From Methanobacterium formicicum DSM 3637 (GTDB lineage Archaea; Methanobacteriota; Methanobacteria; Methanobacteriales; Methanobacteriaceae), in NCBI RefSeq assembly GCF_000302455.1, contig NZ_AMPO01000001.1, positions 189,001 to 253,000 of the forward strand: 64,000 nucleotides of DNA, in the 5' to 3' direction. Made by a program: the position numbers and the translations under genes. Each line of letters begins with the position of its first letter. Within the stretch, counting starts at the first letter, position 1. Below are positions 34,890 to 47,967 of this stretch, in pieces. The notes beneath the pieces were generated by a model. The model was not told where the DNA came from. It searched no databases and saw only the letters and a program-made list of their open reading frames with translations.

Positions 34890-36044
34890 TTACAATCTTA
34901 TAGCTCTTTCATGGCGGAAAGACCGCACCGTGCCCACAAATATGAGGAAGGATATGATCAGTGTGGGCAGCAAGTATAACATGATTTCTGGTTGGATATT
35001 AGGAGATACTGCCAGTTTAACCATTAAAACCGTGGGTATAAAGTTGAATACTCCCTGAAAAATTTCAGATTTAACGAATAATGGGATGAAAAGGATGAAT
35101 GTGGCAAATACCAGTACCAAAGTTATGGCAGAGTTGGCTTCCTTGGTACTGTCCACCAGCATGGATATTAGTATCCCCAATCCAATGAAAGCCAGGCCCA
35201 TGAAGAACAATACCACCACCAGAAGAGCAGCATTGAATATGGGCACCCGGAGAAGATCAAGGACTGCTATCCATGCTATGCTCTGTATGAGTGAAAATAG
35301 CAGTATGGGAATTATCTTACCAATTATTACCATGTAACTGGAGAGAGGGGTCATCAGGAGTACTTCAAAGGTTTTCCTCTCTTTTTCACCAACCACACTA
35401 TCAGTTACAATGTTACTGGCCATGAAGAAAGGTAGAAGGAGAATAAATGGCACTATAAATCCGTATATTACTTCCACGAAATAGGGACTGTCCAGTGCCA
35501 GTGGTACCTCTTTATCTTGATTTATTTTAATTTCCTGGAATTTAACTGGGTTTTGAATTATATTAACCTGGCTCTGGTTTAAACCTGCATTTTTAAGGGT
35601 GTTTTCGGTGTTGAAATTGTCCACTGCATCACGGATCTTGGTGGATACCACTGGATAAAATACATTAGAGTTATCCATTTGCACCACTACCTCTCCTGAT
35701 GGGGAAAGATCAACAACTGCCACCAGCTTCTTTCCAAGTTCAGTTTTAGCTTCATCAGTGGTGTTATAATAATTTAAAGTTATTTTCTCATCTTCCAAGT
35801 ACTTTGAAAGGCTTGAACCCTCCAGGTTCTGAGGTAAACCAATGTTAAGAGCAGATGTAACCCCAGTCTGATCCAGTAGAGTCGGGTCACTGGCCACAGC
35901 AGCTACCGCCACCAGGCCCACTGCCCCGATGATTATGAAAACCTGAACCAAAACCACCAGTAAGTATATCCTATTTTGTAGGATATCCCTGGCTTCTTTT
36001 ATGGCCAGTGCCTTGATTTTCCAGATGCTGGTGGGAATTTTCAT
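34890..36044 (-). CDS. ABC-2 type transporter permease (NatB-like)
   Basis: 384 aa. One membrane segment near the N-terminus (IYLLVVLVQVFIIIGAVGLV), a large external loop of about 140 residues, and five or so segments in the C-terminal half. The family motif VVGEKERKTFEVLLMTPLSSY lies between them. It is an export permease, likely paired with the permease and ATPase encoded just upstream (19 bp and about 1.3 kb). Substrate is unknown; NatAB-type Na+ export and drug export are candidates. Confidence 0.85.
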   Translation of the reverse strand: MKIPTSIWKIKALAIKEARDILQNRIYLLVVLVQVFIIIGAVGLVAVAAVASDPTLLDQTGVTSALNIGLPQNLEGSSLSKYLEDEKITLNYYNTTDEAKTELGKKLVAVVDLSPSGEVVVQMDNSNVFYPVVSTKIRDAVDNFNTENTLKNAGLNQSQVNIIQNPVKFQEIKINQDKEVPLALDSPYFVEVIYGFIVPFILLLPFFMASNIVTDSVVGEKERKTFEVLLMTPLSSYMVIIGKIIPILLFSLIQSIAWIAVLDLLRVPIFNAALLVVVLFFMGLAFIGLGILISMLVDSTKEANSAITLVLVFATFILFIPLFVKSEIFQGVFNFIPTVLMVKLAVSPNIQPEIMLYLLPTLIISFLIFVGTVRSFRHERAIRL

Positions 36045-36063
36045 GATTTAGGTCCTAGTTTAA

Positions 36064-37260
36064 CTATCTCTTTTTAATACGGAAAAATTGTAGTGTGAGT
36101 TTTACCGGTCCCGGACGTGGCCCAAATAGAACATCATCCCGCCCAAAGAGCCATGCTGCAATTTTAAAAAATATTATGCTTAAAATAATTACAGCTGTCA
36201 CTGACATGAGAATTTCTGGTATGGAAATGGCTTCCCCTGCAAATAAACGCATAACCGCAGTCATGGGAGAAATATTAGCAGAAAAGCTTTTTCGAGATAT
36301 GTATGCCAGTGCAGGGACAATCAAAAATCCAACCACGATGATGTAGGCGAAGGTTAATCCGATTCCTGCTTCCTTGTAATTTTTGGCATAAGCTCCAATT
36401 ATGGATGTGAGGCCCACTATTGGTATGGCAGTGAGCACCACCAGGAGATAAACTGGTATAACATTGTTTATGGTGAAACCCGCTGCTATGAGGACAGCTA
36501 TCCACATAGCCACCTGCAGTGCAGATATGGCAACTACGGCAAGTCCCTTACCCAGCAAAATCTCACCAGGAGATATGGGCATGGCAACTAATATTTCACC
36601 AGTTTTACGCTCCTTTTCCCCCACCACACTGTCAATGATTATGTTACCAAATAAAAAAAGAGGAAGGAACAACAGCACCACCAGCATCACCTTCTTGATG
36701 ATCTGCATAGGAAGCGATTCCCCAGTGTTTTCCTCATTAATTCCAGTTTGAGAGCTGGTATTGGAAGGATTAGCTGATTGTAAATAGGATTGAGTTAAAG
36801 CAGAGGATAATGATTTGGTGGTGGTGTTGATGGAATCTCTAACCACACTCCTCCTGGGATCTGAGTAATCAAGATAGAGCACCGTATCCACTACTTCCCC
36901 ATTCTGTATCCTCTGAATTGAGTCTGATGAAACCGTGTAAAATCCATTGGTTTCACCAGTTTCAAGGCGAAGGAGAGAACTGTTACCATTGGTGGAATAT
37001 ATCTTTATTATTTCAGGGTCTATGCTTTTTTTAAAATACCCTCCAGGGTCATCCACATCCAGAGTGGCAAAATCAACCAGGGAGGGAGTTATAGAAAGTC
37101 CTTTTTCCGACTCTATGTTGGTTGCAAAGGAATTGAACATGAAGATCAGCATAGCCAGGACTGATAACTGCATAAAAAAGATTAAAATGAATTTCTTACT
37201 CTTGAGAGTGTTTTTAAACTCCCAACGAGTGATGATGCTGAAATTCATGTTGATTTTCAT
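36064..37260 (-). CDS. ABC-2 type transporter permease (NatB-like)
   Basis: 398 aa, same layout as the neighbouring permease: one N-terminal membrane segment (KFILIFFMQLSVLAMLIFMF), an external domain, VVGEKERKTGEILVAMPISPGE, then a cluster of segments ending in a basic tail. The two permeases share low but clear similarity and probably form a heterodimer served by the ATPase of the same operon. The start ATG could be four codons later. Confidence 0.85.
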   Translation of the reverse strand: MKINMNFSIITRWEFKNTLKSKKFILIFFMQLSVLAMLIFMFNSFATNIESEKGLSITPSLVDFATLDVDDPGGYFKKSIDPEIIKIYSTNGNSSLLRLETGETNGFYTVSSDSIQRIQNGEVVDTVLYLDYSDPRRSVVRDSINTTTKSLSSALTQSYLQSANPSNTSSQTGINEENTGESLPMQIIKKVMLVVLLFLPLFLFGNIIIDSVVGEKERKTGEILVAMPISPGEILLGKGLAVVAISALQVAMWIAVLIAAGFTINNVIPVYLLVVLTAIPIVGLTSIIGAYAKNYKEAGIGLTFAYIIVVGFLIVPALAYISRKSFSANISPMTAVMRLFAGEAISIPEILMSVTAVIILSIIFFKIAAWLFGRDDVLFGPRPGPVKLTLQFFRIKKR

Positions 37261-37362
37261 GTTTTATGCCTTTAATTCTTAGTATTCGGACGAAATACGG
37301 AGAATAATAATAATACAAAGTGAAAATATTCTCCAAATTGGATTCCAATGCCAATCCAAACT

Positions 37363-38280
<918 letters not shown>

Positions 38281-38422
38281 GTCCACATCTCCATCACGGG
38301 ATTTGATTAATAATTCCTTTAATATAACTCCTCTTTATTACTTGATTTTATCTTCTTTATTTATTTAACCAAAATCATAGTTTGACCTACTTAATGTAAA
38401 CAGTTTAACACTGCCCAGTAAT

Positions 38423-39010
38423 TTAAAACCATCCCCTTAAAAGAATCACCAGCCCAATGGTTATCATCACAAATGGAAGAATATAATGGCCATAATTTTT
38501 AATTTTATCCCCTAAAATGGAATTGTTTACCAGTTTAAATCCTAAAAAGCACCAAACTCCAACCATGAACAGGAAGGTGATGGCAGTTAAGAACAAGCTA
38601 TGAAGCCCCATACTGGCAAAAAGAGGCATGTAAATCCCTAAATTATCACCACCATTGGCCAGGGTAACTAAAGCCACTGGTAAGATCTTTTGACCAAATT
38701 TGTATTTGTTGAAGTCCGGAGTTTCTCCTGAATCATCTGATTCCGGATTTTTAAGGTAGATTAAGCTCCTAATTCCAATGACAATGGGGATAATTCCAAG
38801 TAAACTGATCCATCGAGGTGGAATAATGAACTGGGCGAAATATGCCAGGGAACTAACTGTTAATAGAATGACAAATCCTAAATACTGGCCCAAAACCACA
38901 TCTTTCGTCCTGAAATGTGGATTTACAAAGAAAGCTGCAAGAATAAACATGTCATCCAGGTTGGTGGATATAAATGCAAAAATTGCAGTTAAAATTATTA
39001 TAGTTTCCAT
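38423..39010 (-). CDS. CadD-like membrane transporter
   Basis: 195 aa with six or so membrane segments. The conserved N-terminal motif FAFISTNLDDMFILAAFF and the mid-protein VALVTLANGGDNLGIYMPLF fit the Cad (cadmium resistance) membrane family, in which paired Asp and Asn residues line the pore. Actual substrate in methanogens is unproven. AGGA lies just before the ATG. Confidence 0.75.
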   Translation of the reverse strand: METIIILTAIFAFISTNLDDMFILAAFFVNPHFRTKDVVLGQYLGFVILLTVSSLAYFAQFIIPPRWISLLGIIPIVIGIRSLIYLKNPESDDSGETPDFNKYKFGQKILPVALVTLANGGDNLGIYMPLFASMGLHSLFLTAITFLFMVGVWCFLGFKLVNNSILGDKIKNYGHYILPFVMITIGLVILLRGWF

Positions 39011-39390
39011 TTAAATCCTTTAATTAACCTTTTAAATAGTTTATTATAGAATTAAGGCCTTAAATTTAGATTATACGCTCTTTAAATTAAATATACATAT
39101 CTACCACTTAAATTCCATCTAACATTATTATAAATAGGGAGATATAACAACCTTTAACTAGATTTTATATGTTCCAATATAAGTAAAAATTTCAGATTTA
39201 GGAAATACCCAAAGAGTTAGGGCATTCCAAAGTCCACCATAATAATTAAGAAATATGATAAATCGGTTTAAAAGTGCGTAATGAATATAAAAAAGAGGTC
39301 AAAAGCTTTAAATATACAATTAATATGTTTAAATCGTATTTAAAGTCAATCATAAAATTATCCAAACGTACCCCTCCACAGATGATGAAA
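39011..39390. other. divergent control region between the CadD-like gene and moeA
   Basis: A+T-rich. A TATA-like CTTTAAATATAC at about 39306-39317 would give a moeA leader of some 50 nt. The moeA frame stays open through part of this stretch but lacks a ribosome binding site there. No other gene seen. Confidence 0.45.
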
Positions 39391-40605
<1,215 letters not shown>

Positions 40606-40644
40606 AGCATTGAAGTTACTTATTCAATACAAAGGTGATCTTGT

Positions 40645-41802
40645 TTGAACGTTTTATGGTACTACATCATTTTCTTTATCAGTGTCTATATTGTAGCCAT
40701 TTTATTCCGAAATAAGCTAAAAGTGGACGTTTATGGACCCATTCTTATGAGAAGGACCCAAAAAATGAAGGGATGGATTGATTCCATAGCCCAGGCAAGC
40801 CCCAGATTCTGGCGCTGGACTATGAACATAGGCATCCCTGCATCAGTCATCTGCATGGGAATAATGGTTTACCTGTTAATATTGTCCTTAAAGTACATGT
40901 TACAGGCCCCCCAGGCAGCGCTTCTTTTACCCGGAGTTGATATTCCTGGATCCCCCATATACATTCCTATCTTCTCAGGAATAGTCGCCCTTGCCCTATT
41001 GATGGTAGTTCACGAGTTTGGACATGGAATTCTGGCCAGGGCACAGGGAGTGGGAGTTAAATCCATTGGTGTGATCTTAGTGGCAATACTGCCCGGAGCA
41101 TTTGTGGAACTGGATGAAGAAGATGTTGAAAAGGCCAAAAGATCGGTTAAACTGCGAATATATGCTGCAGGATCCATGTTCAACCTGGGACTGGCAGCAA
41201 TTGCCTGGGTGGTGTTAATCATCCTGACCATGTCATTTATCCCCTATGCATTCCAGTCAGATGGACTGAAAATTACCAGTGTGACCCCTGGAGGCCCTTC
41301 AGAAGGCATACTTCAGGATGGAATGGTTATTCAAAGTATTAATGGATATTCTGTTGGTAACCGGACTGCAGCCAATAAATTCTTAAATAATACCAGCCCG
41401 GGAGATAAAATAACTTTAACAACTAATCAGGGCACCTACACTGTTACATCAACTGGTAATCCCAACAATGCATCGACAACCTATATTGGAATTCGGGGAG
41501 ACACCAACCTGGTGGTTAAACCCTCTGTTGCCCAGACCTATGGAGATGTGATCCCCTGGTTCTTATACAACCTGGCTGATCTGTGTTACTGGATATACGC
41601 CCTGAACATTATGGTAGGACTGTTTAACCTCCTCCCAATGAAACCCCTGGACGGGGGGATTATATTTGAGGAACTGCTCCGATACAAAATACCCGAAAAT
41701 ATAACTGGAAAAATCGTTTCCTGTGTTTCATGGTTGATGATCGGAATTGTAACACTTTTAATAGTTTATGGAACAGTTCCAGGAATAATGCAGATGTTTT
41801 AA
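40645..41802 (+). CDS. site-2 protease-type membrane metalloprotease (M50)
   Basis: 385 aa. Zinc site HEFGH in LMVVHEFGHGILARAQG, and the second motif NLLPMKPLDGG near residue 335, with a PDZ-like insertion between (ITSVTPGGPSEGILQDGMVIQSINGYSVG, about 210-240). Six or so membrane segments. The TTG start follows a perfect AAAGGTGATC. Enzymes of this type cut membrane-bound regulators or signal peptide remnants; the target here is unknown. Confidence 0.88.
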   Translation: MNVLWYYIIFFISVYIVAILFRNKLKVDVYGPILMRRTQKMKGWIDSIAQASPRFWRWTMNIGIPASVICMGIMVYLLILSLKYMLQAPQAALLLPGVDIPGSPIYIPIFSGIVALALLMVVHEFGHGILARAQGVGVKSIGVILVAILPGAFVELDEEDVEKAKRSVKLRIYAAGSMFNLGLAAIAWVVLIILTMSFIPYAFQSDGLKITSVTPGGPSEGILQDGMVIQSINGYSVGNRTAANKFLNNTSPGDKITLTTNQGTYTVTSTGNPNNASTTYIGIRGDTNLVVKPSVAQTYGDVIPWFLYNLADLCYWIYALNIMVGLFNLLPMKPLDGGIIFEELLRYKIPENITGKIVSCVSWLMIGIVTLLIVYGTVPGIMQMF

Positions 41803-41979
41803 TCATTAAACATCTTATTTTCCCTATTTAAACTATTCTTTTTGGTCTTCTGGAAATAAAATATTAGAATTAGAACAAATAGCCTTATTAACGTTGAAAA
41901 ACTAAAAAGGCTGCATTATGATCTTGCATTCCCCAATTTATAGAGAATTAACTTTATTCTCAGTTTTTTTTGATTTACT

Positions 41980-42168
41980 TCATTCAGTTCTTTTCCTGCA
42001 TTTAAAACAAATGTCCCCTTCATCACTATTTTCATCCCGGTTTGTGCTGAAAATTATTCCACATTTTTTACACTGGACTTTCCTAAGAACTGAAGAAGAA
42101 CGGGGTACTGCTGGTTTTTTGCACTGGCAAGTCACCCCTAATTTTATCTTACTCTTTCTTTTTGCCAT
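41980..42168 (-). CDS. small zinc-ribbon-like protein
   Basis: 62 aa, basic (MAKRKSKIKLGVTCQCKKPA), with cysteine pairs CQC, CKKC and CFKC that suggest a zinc ribbon. Start chosen at the fourth codon of the open frame for the GGTTA just before it. An overlapping plus-strand frame is longer but has no protein-like pattern. Role may be in RNA or DNA binding. Confidence 0.5.
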   Translation of the reverse strand: MAKRKSKIKLGVTCQCKKPAVPRSSSVLRKVQCKKCGIIFSTNRDENSDEGDICFKCRKRTE

Positions 42169-42353
42169 ATTAACCATTAGTGGTAATTTTCATTTTTACT
42201 CAGGATGGAATTTTTACTCATGAATGGAATAAAATATTTCAAAGGTGGTGCTGATCTAAAAACATTTATCCTCTAACAAACATTATTCAGGGATAAATTA
42301 TAAATTAATTAGTGTAAGTTTTGATAGTGATCTAAAAAAAGGTGAACATCTTA

Positions 42354-43739
42354 ATGAAAATTGTCATCATTGGAGGAGGAGCGGGTGGACTGTCCACTGC
42401 CTCCAACATAAGAAAATACGATAAAAAAGCTAAAATAACCGTTATTACCAGGGATGAAAACATAGCCTACTCCCCCTGTGCTATTCCCTACGTTCTCTCT
42501 GGCCAGGTAGACCAGTTCCAGGACATCATCATGCACCAGCCCGAAGATTACCTGGAAAGGGATATTAAAGTTATAACCCGTGCAGAGGTAGTGGAAGTTT
42601 CCACATCTCTGAATATAATACGATATAATTTACTAGAATCTGATTCTAATTCTCTTCAGGATGAATCATACGATTTACCCTATGATTATCTGGTAATTGC
42701 AACTGGAGGAGCACCGATAACTCCACCTATTGAAGGAGCCGATTTAAAAGGAGTATTCAAGATCAGGACCATTGGAGATGGGGAAACCATTAAAGAATGG
42801 GCCCAACACAGCAGTAAAGTGGTGGTGGTTGGAGCAGGACTTATCGGTCTGGAAATAGCCTTTGGCCTTAAAAAGATGGGTCTGGATGTTACTGTAAATG
42901 AGATGCTGCCCCAAATCGTTCCCAGATCTCTGGATCCCAGTATGGCCACCATTGTACAGAAGTACCTGGAAAGTGAGGGCATAAAAGTTATCCTGGGCAA
43001 GGGAATGGAGAAAGTGGCAGGCCAGGACCAGGTGGAAGGAGTTATTTTTGAAGATGACGTTTTAGAAGCTGATATGATCATCATGGCCACTGGAGTTCGC
43101 CCTGAAACCAAACTGGCTAAAATGGCAGGTTGCGAACTGGGAAGATGGGCAGTGAAGGTTAACCAGAAAATGCAAACCTCAGTCCCCAATATCTACGCAG
43201 TGGGTGATTGTGTAGAAGTGGTGGACGCCATCACCGGCCAGCCCACCCAGTCACCCCTGGGTTCTACCGCGGTGAGGCAGGCCAAAATTGCGGCCAAAAA
43301 CATTGCAGGAGTAGAATCTGAATTCAAACCAGTTTTAAACGCCATGGTATCCAAAATTGGAGAACTTGAATTCGGTTCAGTGGGACTAACCGAATCCTTT
43401 GCCACCCATAACGGATTAGAAGTTATATGTGGAAAAAGCAGGGCTTTAACCAAAGCACGTTACTATCCCGGGGCAAAACGAATAGATGTTCTGATGATTT
43501 GTGATCTTAAAGGAAGAATAATCGGATGCCAGCTAATTGCCAAAGAAAGAGTAGCAGAACGTGTTGACACCATGGCATTAGCCATTGCCAAAGGTGTTAC
43601 CTGCCAGGAACTGGCCACCACCGAATTTTCCTATGCTCCCCCTGTTTCCATGGTAATTGACCCCATTATACTGGCTGCAGAAGATGCCTGTGAAAAATTA
43701 AAACAATTCCACACCACCCGGAATAATAACTGCGGATGA
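42354..43739 (+). CDS. FAD-dependent pyridine nucleotide-disulfide oxidoreductase (CoA-disulfide reductase/NADH oxidase-like)
   Basis: 461 aa from the ATG at 42354 (AAAGGTGA 8 nt upstream). FAD motif VIIGGGAGGLSTASNIR at the start, then the single redox cysteine in YSPCAIPYVLSG, as in CoA-disulfide reductases and NADH oxidases of this family. The NAD(P)H site VVVGAGLIGLEIAFGLKKMG and the second FAD motif IYAVGDCVEVVD follow. It may remove oxygen or peroxide, or reduce CoA or other disulfides. The neighbours (rubrerythrin, flavodiiron protein) favour an oxidative stress role. Confidence 0.85.
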   Translation: MKIVIIGGGAGGLSTASNIRKYDKKAKITVITRDENIAYSPCAIPYVLSGQVDQFQDIIMHQPEDYLERDIKVITRAEVVEVSTSLNIIRYNLLESDSNSLQDESYDLPYDYLVIATGGAPITPPIEGADLKGVFKIRTIGDGETIKEWAQHSSKVVVVGAGLIGLEIAFGLKKMGLDVTVNEMLPQIVPRSLDPSMATIVQKYLESEGIKVILGKGMEKVAGQDQVEGVIFEDDVLEADMIIMATGVRPETKLAKMAGCELGRWAVKVNQKMQTSVPNIYAVGDCVEVVDAITGQPTQSPLGSTAVRQAKIAAKNIAGVESEFKPVLNAMVSKIGELEFGSVGLTESFATHNGLEVICGKSRALTKARYYPGAKRIDVLMICDLKGRIIGCQLIAKERVAERVDTMALAIAKGVTCQELATTEFSYAPPVSMVIDPIILAAEDACEKLKQFHTTRNNNCG

Positions 43740-43766
43740 GGTTTTAAAACCTCCATTTTTTTATTT
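43738..43766 (+). terminator. palindrome and T-tract after the oxidoreductase
   Basis: GAGGTTTTAAAACCTC (43738-43753), a perfect 16-bp palindrome overlapping the stop codon, followed by CATTTTTTTATTTTT. Confidence 0.6.
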
Positions 43767-44056
43767 TTAAAAGTTAATTTTGATATTTTTTATTTTTGAA
43801 CTTGAATAAATCTTAATAATAAAAATAGAAAATTTACAGATTCTTTTAATTAATCGATCGCACAGCAAATTAAGTGAACTGAATTAAGTTATTTCTATCT
43901 AATTTTAGTAAGTTTAATTCTGTGTAAACTAAGTAAATTTAATTCTGGTAATTTAATCCTTGTTAAACTCATTCGAAATCAAATAATCCTAATCAAGATA
44001 ATCCTAAATCAAAAGTAATCATGGACAAAACAGGAAGATTATAGTTAAAAAGAGAA
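43767..44056. other. non-coding stretch between convergent genes
   Basis: A+T-rich, with recurring short words such as AATTAAGT and AAATTTAATTCTG (around 43870-43960). No gene supported. Confidence 0.45.
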
Positions 44057-44080
44057 GGGGGATGGGCGACTCCATCCCCC
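44057..44080 (-). terminator. strong hairpin with T-tract on the minus strand
   Basis: GGGGGATGG (44057-44065) pairs perfectly with CCATCCCCC (44072-44080) around a six-base loop. On the minus strand the stem is followed by TTCTCTTTTT, so it looks like a terminator for the rubredoxin-fusion gene, whose stop is 64 bp upstream. Confidence 0.6.
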
Positions 44081-44143
44081 TGAAGGCGGTAAAATCTAAT
44101 AAATATTTAAAGGTTTGTATAAAAGGTTAAAAGAATTTAGGAA

Positions 44144-44758
44144 CTATTTAACCTTAGATACTTTTTTTAACGTTATTTGATGTCCAAATCCTTGTGGTTC
44201 TTTACTTATTCTGAACCGGTACCCAGTGGCTTCTTCCATGGCCATGGCTGCAGTGTTGGTGTAGGGACAGGTGGTTATGAGAACTCCCTGGCTTTCCAGC
44301 TGGCTGCATACCGGGAAAAAACGACAGTTTTGCACCTTAAGGTCCACTTCATCATCCCCAACGGAGTATTCTATATTCCCGGCCATATGATGGTTTTCCA
44401 CGAAGTAACTGCGAACTGATTCCAGTGATGTTTTACTGTCATCAAACTTTAATCCCTTTGATTTGAGTTCTTCCAGGAAGGTGCGGCCAATCTGACGGGT
44501 GACTGAGTATGATCCTGTTCCAGCAATGGTCCACAGTCCCTGGGTAAGTCCCAGCACCATTACCAGAAGGGGATCCTTACCCCTGGGAGCCTGGATTTCG
44601 TTCCCCATTGGTGTGAAACTGGATTTATCTATACCACACCGGGGGCAAAGCCAATCACTAGGTATGTCCTTGAAGCTGGTTCCAGGTTCAATTCCACCTT
44701 CAGGATCTCCATTTTCTGGCTCGTAGATATAGTGGCATATTTCACACTGGTAGTTCAC
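44144..44758 (-). CDS. rubredoxin fused to a cysteine-containing sensor-like domain
   Basis: 204 aa. Residues 1-50 are a complete rubredoxin (YQCEICHYIYEP ... WLCPRCGIDKSSF, two CxxC pairs binding one iron). The remaining 150 residues form a separate domain with QNCRFFPVCSQL and TTCPYTNTAAMAMEEATG; the placement of cysteines resembles V4R/methanogen output domains, but I cannot name it firmly. GTG start with GGAGG 6 nt upstream. Downstream of rubrerythrin and FprA on the same strand, so it may supply electrons to those O2- and peroxide-reducing enzymes. Confidence 0.75.
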   Translation of the reverse strand: MNYQCEICHYIYEPENGDPEGGIEPGTSFKDIPSDWLCPRCGIDKSSFTPMGNEIQAPRGKDPLLVMVLGLTQGLWTIAGTGSYSVTRQIGRTFLEELKSKGLKFDDSKTSLESVRSYFVENHHMAGNIEYSVGDDEVDLKVQNCRFFPVCSQLESQGVLITTCPYTNTAAMAMEEATGYRFRISKEPQGFGHQITLKKVSKVK

Positions 44759-44889
44759 GCTGTTCCTCCATTATGGACATTAATTAGGTATTTTGATACG
44801 AAATTTGGTATTGATTGAAATTATTTGACAGAAATTATGAAATTGAACATTTAATTCCATCATATAAAAAAAGGAGTTAAAAAGAGGAT

Positions 44890-45306
<417 letters not shown>

Positions 45307-45427
45307 TTTTCTCATCCTCCAGTGTTTATTCCTAGTTAAATTTTGTATTCCAAGACCAATTATTCTATCGGATTAAATTCATTTGAAATATCCCTGAATA
45401 TTGGTTAATGTGGCTAACGTGTATTTA

Positions 45428-46651
<1,224 letters not shown>

Positions 46652-46710
46652 ACTTTCACTCACCGTTTATCATATTACATGAGATTGTATGTTCCAGGAC
46701 ACTTATATAA

Positions 46711-46784
46711 GTTCGTGTGTCCCCGAACGTATGCTATTTTACGAACGATTCTATATATAGTTTACTGTTCGCATCAAAACGAAC
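46711..46784. promoter_or_regulatory. two MsvR-type inverted repeats between fprA and msvR
   Basis: GTTCG-N8-CGAAC occurs at 46711-46728 and again at 46767-46784, starts exactly 56 bp apart. Further CGAAC half-sites lie at 46742 and 46798. TATA-like elements (CTTATATAAG near 46702-46711, CTATATATAG at 46751-46760) lie among them. The geometry TTCG-N8-CGAA matches the MsvR boxes known from methanogens. Confidence 0.75.
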
Positions 46785-47035
46785 GTACTTATATACCCGA
46801 ACTATTTATATATTAAGTAAGTAGATTTAAGTCAGTAGAACCCAAGTGAAAAAACAAAAATCCCATGGTTTTGTCTTAAAAAAAACGTAAAACGGGAGTT
46901 TCTACCTTTACATCAACTAACAAGTAAACTGAGGAATTAGTTAAAAAATTGAACATATTTTAAAAAGACCAATTTTTAAAAAAAAGTCTCATAATTTAAA
47001 ATAATAAATTAAAAAAATCTCATGGAAGGTTAAAA

Positions 47036-47803
47036 ATGGCCAACATAAATACCGAAAGCCGTATCAAGATATTTTCCACTAAAACTGGAGTGAATGTGGT
47101 TCAAAGCCCAATAAAAGCACAGATTCTCTCCATTCTTAAAGAAGGAGGTATGAGTGGATCCCAGATCGTTTCCTCCACCAAACGGTCAAAATCCACCATC
47201 TCCGCACACCTGCAGGACCTGGAGGATGCAGGTATAATTGACTGGGTAATAGACCCGGAGGACCGCCGCCGGAAAATTTATTACATAAACTCCAAATTCC
47301 TGGGCGATTTATCATCAACCAAGGAAATAGAAAACGATATGAATGATCTCCTAGAAGAATACGTGGTCCAATCTGAAGACCCATTTAATTTCTTCCGTTT
47401 CATGTTCAGAGCTATTCGAGTGGCATTATTAGATGAAGGGATTAATATAGACCCCATACTTCATAATGCAGGGGTTAAAGTGGGTAAGACATTTTATAAA
47501 AAGTTAAAGGGTCAGGATGTCAATGAACTTACTCGAAATATCGCAGTGTTCTGGGAAGCCAATAAACTGGGAAATATCCAGATAAAAAGTATGAATCCGA
47601 TTATAATTCAGGCCTATGACTGTTTTGAATGTGAAGATCTGCCCCAACTGGGAAGACCAGCCTGTGCATTTGATTCAGGACTGTTGGAAGGAGTATTCTC
47701 CAATTATTATGGGCAGGAAGTGGAAGCTGAGGAAACCAAATGCTACGCTCAGGGAGATGATTTCTGCCAGTTCGTAATTAAGCCTTTAAAATCAAAAGAA
47801 TGA
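47036..47803 (+). CDS. msvR: MsvR-type redox-sensing transcriptional regulator (ArsR-like HTH plus V4R domain)
   Basis: 255 aa. The N-terminal winged helix (QSPIKAQILSILKEGGMSGS ... STKRSKSTISAHLQDLEDAG) is followed by a V4R domain with cysteines in YDCFECEDLPQLGRPACAF and KCYAQGDDFCQF. MsvR is a methanogen-specific regulator whose thiols respond to redox state; in Methanothermobacter it controls its own gene and the fpaA-rlp-rub operon. Here it is divergent from fprA. GGAAGGT lies just before the ATG. Confidence 0.88.
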   Translation: MANINTESRIKIFSTKTGVNVVQSPIKAQILSILKEGGMSGSQIVSSTKRSKSTISAHLQDLEDAGIIDWVIDPEDRRRKIYYINSKFLGDLSSTKEIENDMNDLLEEYVVQSEDPFNFFRFMFRAIRVALLDEGINIDPILHNAGVKVGKTFYKKLKGQDVNELTRNIAVFWEANKLGNIQIKSMNPIIIQAYDCFECEDLPQLGRPACAFDSGLLEGVFSNYYGQEVEAEETKCYAQGDDFCQFVIKPLKSKE

Positions 47804-47967
47804 CTGAAAGTGTGAAAAAATTGGTTTAAAAAACAAGACGCAGGTTCAAACTATTTCCTTGGAAATGCCTGTTTTAATTGTTTCCTGTTCTAATTTCCTG
47901 TTAAAAAATATTTCCTATTCTAAATTTCCTTTTGGAAAATGTTTCCCAAAAAAATAGGAAATCCTCT
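47804..47967. terminator. convergent terminator region with repeated TTTCCT words
   Basis: Between two convergent genes. TTTCCTGTTCTAATTTCCTG and a slightly altered second copy (TTTCCTATTCTAAATTTCCT) lie 31 bp apart, followed by TTTCC-TTTT-GGAAA and several T/A tracts. Likely stops transcription in both directions. Confidence 0.45.

Noticed and set aside
41918..42223. A 101-aa plus-strand frame over the zinc-ribbon gene
   Set aside because: Phe- and Ser-rich text without domain pattern; the minus-strand frame has paired cysteines and a plausible start.
44057..44090. GGGGGATGG hairpin as a fluoride-type riboswitch
   Set aside because: The conserved downstream elements of that riboswitch are missing, and the hairpin lies between convergent genes with a T-tract on the minus strand, which fits a terminator.
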